DNA of 64,000 nt from Cesiribacter sp. SM1 (GTDB taxonomy: Bacteria > Bacteroidota > Bacteroidia > Cytophagales > Cyclobacteriaceae): assembly GCF_020178975.1 (NCBI RefSeq), contig NZ_JAHXBU010000044.1:163590-227589 (forward strand), read 5' to 3'. Every line of letters begins with the position of its first letter. Positions within the stretch are counted from its first letter, which is position 1. The translations under genes were made by a program, and so were the position numbers. Of this stretch, positions 63,216 to 64,000 are shown piece after piece. The notes beneath the pieces are model-generated. The model saw nothing but the letters and a program-made list of their open reading frames with translations. It had not been told where the DNA came from and made no database searches.

Positions 63216-64000
63216 ATGAGAAGCCTTTTATATTTACGCACTCTTCTGCTGCTGGCATTCAGCCTGTTATTGTCTGAGCATGCCATGGCTACCCACATCA
63301 GGGCCGGTGAGATTACGGCCCGGCGTGTAGATCCGCAAAGCTTTACTTACGAAATTACCCTTACAGGTTATGCCGACCGTGACTCGCAGGTAATATTTGG
63401 TAGTAATGGTACGCTGGATTTTGGTGATGGTACTTCACTTGTGATCAACAACGATGGGAATACCCAGCCGGGTGATCCCAACTATGTATCCAGGGAGCCT
63501 TTAACGGCAGATACCTGGGTGTATCAAATGAAGGTGCGGCACACCTTCCCTTCTGCCAGAACTTATGTGGTATCCTTTAGGGAGTTTTACCGAAATGAAA
63601 ATGTGCTGAACATGGACAATTCGGTAAATATGCCATTTTATATAGAGACCGTAATTGTGATAGATCCCTTCATTGGGGTGAACAACACACCACAGCTGCG
63701 GGTACCGCCGGTGGATAAGGCGGCGGTAGGCAAGGTTTACCTGCACAACCCCGGAGCTTACGATATAGATGGCGACAGCCTTTCCTATCGTTTAGTGATT
63801 TGCCAGCAGGATAACAATGTTCCGGTGGCGAATTACCGCTTTCCCCCCAACACCTTTCCAGAGGGCGATCCCAGGAATGGTACCAGCCTCACAGGTGGTG
63901 AGCCTTTTCTTACCCTGGATGAATTTACGGGAGATCTTGTGTGGAACACCCCCGGAACCAGGGGTGAATACAACGTAGCCTTTGTGGTGGAGGAGTGGCG
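63216..64000 (+). CDS. Large secreted protein, N-terminal part (3' end outside window)
   Basis: 261 codons to the window end without a stop. Starts MRSLLYLRTLLLLAFSLLLSEHAMATHIRAGE, a signal peptide cut before THIRAGE. This 'ATHIRAGEITAR ... YEITLTGY ... FGSNGTLDFGDG' opening is characteristic of very large Bacteroidota surface proteins with PKD/Ig-like repeats that end in a gliding-motility-associated (type IX secretion type B) sorting domain. An Ig/cadherin-like DIDGDSLSYRL segment and GVNNTPQLRVPP follow, common in these proteins. The C-terminal domain is not visible, so T9SS secretion is inferred. Divergent from sdhC. Confidence 0.85.
   Translation, partial: MRSLLYLRTLLLLAFSLLLSEHAMATHIRAGEITARRVDPQSFTYEITLTGYADRDSQVIFGSNGTLDFGDGTSLVINNDGNTQPGDPNYVSREPLTADTWVYQMKVRHTFPSARTYVVSFREFYRNENVLNMDNSVNMPFYIETVIVIDPFIGVNNTPQLRVPPVDKAAVGKVYLHNPGAYDIDGDSLSYRLVICQQDNNVPVANYRFPPNTFPEGDPRNGTSLTGGEPFLTLDEFTGDLVWNTPGTRGEYNVAFVVEEW

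Overview
The window looks like a chromosomal segment of an environmental, probably gliding or marine/soil member of the Bacteroidota (Cytophagales-like). Pointers are a TonB-dependent receptor with a carboxypeptidase-like N-terminal domain, many lipoproteins with an L-x-x-C lipobox, FISUMP, DUF4625, DUF4494 and DUF6807 families, the b558-type sdhCAB operon, a TAnnTTTG promoter box and weak Shine-Dalgarno sites. Genus cannot be read from the sequence. No tRNA, rRNA or CRISPR array was seen.

Layout. 0-13 kb: mostly single-gene units encoding envelope lipoproteins (FAS1, FISUMP, DUF5018-like), a CPBP-type membrane protein, an S41 peptidase, a pirin, a general-stress FMN-binding protein, and a three-gene minus-strand operon (lipoprotein, DUF6807, sugar-isomerase-like TIM barrel). 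13-23 kb: a disturbed, accessory-looking stretch. It has a LytTR remnant, a solitary HsdR-N nuclease-like protein, two toxin-antitoxin pairs, a serine hydrolase/ECF sigma/membrane protein trio, a family of REP-like repeats, a MITE-like palindromic element, and broken copies of three genes that are intact elsewhere in the window (HsdR-N, yoeB, icmF). 23-30 kb: icmF (fused isobutyryl-CoA mutase), two patatin-like lipases and a DUF4625 lipoprotein.

30.8-43.6 kb is the most remarkable part: a minus-strand cluster of a PfaA-like KS-AT-ACP-ACP protein, a 2130-residue KR-DH-(pseudoKS-AT)-ER fusion that joins the second half of PfaA to PfaB and PfaD modules, a phosphopantetheinyl transferase, and a GT1 glycosyltransferase. 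It resembles a polyunsaturated fatty acid synthase that lacks PfaC (no chain-length factor, no FabA-like dehydratases). A specialised, possibly glycosylated, long-chain lipid is the inferred product. It is preceded by an AT-rich gene-poor stretch of about 1.9 kb.

45.6-53.5 kb: TonB receptor plus small membrane protein, SDR, DUF2147, an RlmL-like rRNA methyltransferase, DUF4494 and an NtrC-type regulator. 53.8-59.2 kb: a compact five-gene operon (Na+/solute symporter, GNAT, ornithine-racemase-like PLP enzyme, M20 amidohydrolase, alanine racemase) that suggests uptake and racemisation or deacylation of an amino-acid derivative. 59.5-63 kb: sdhCAB. The window ends inside a large secreted protein transcribed divergently from sdh.
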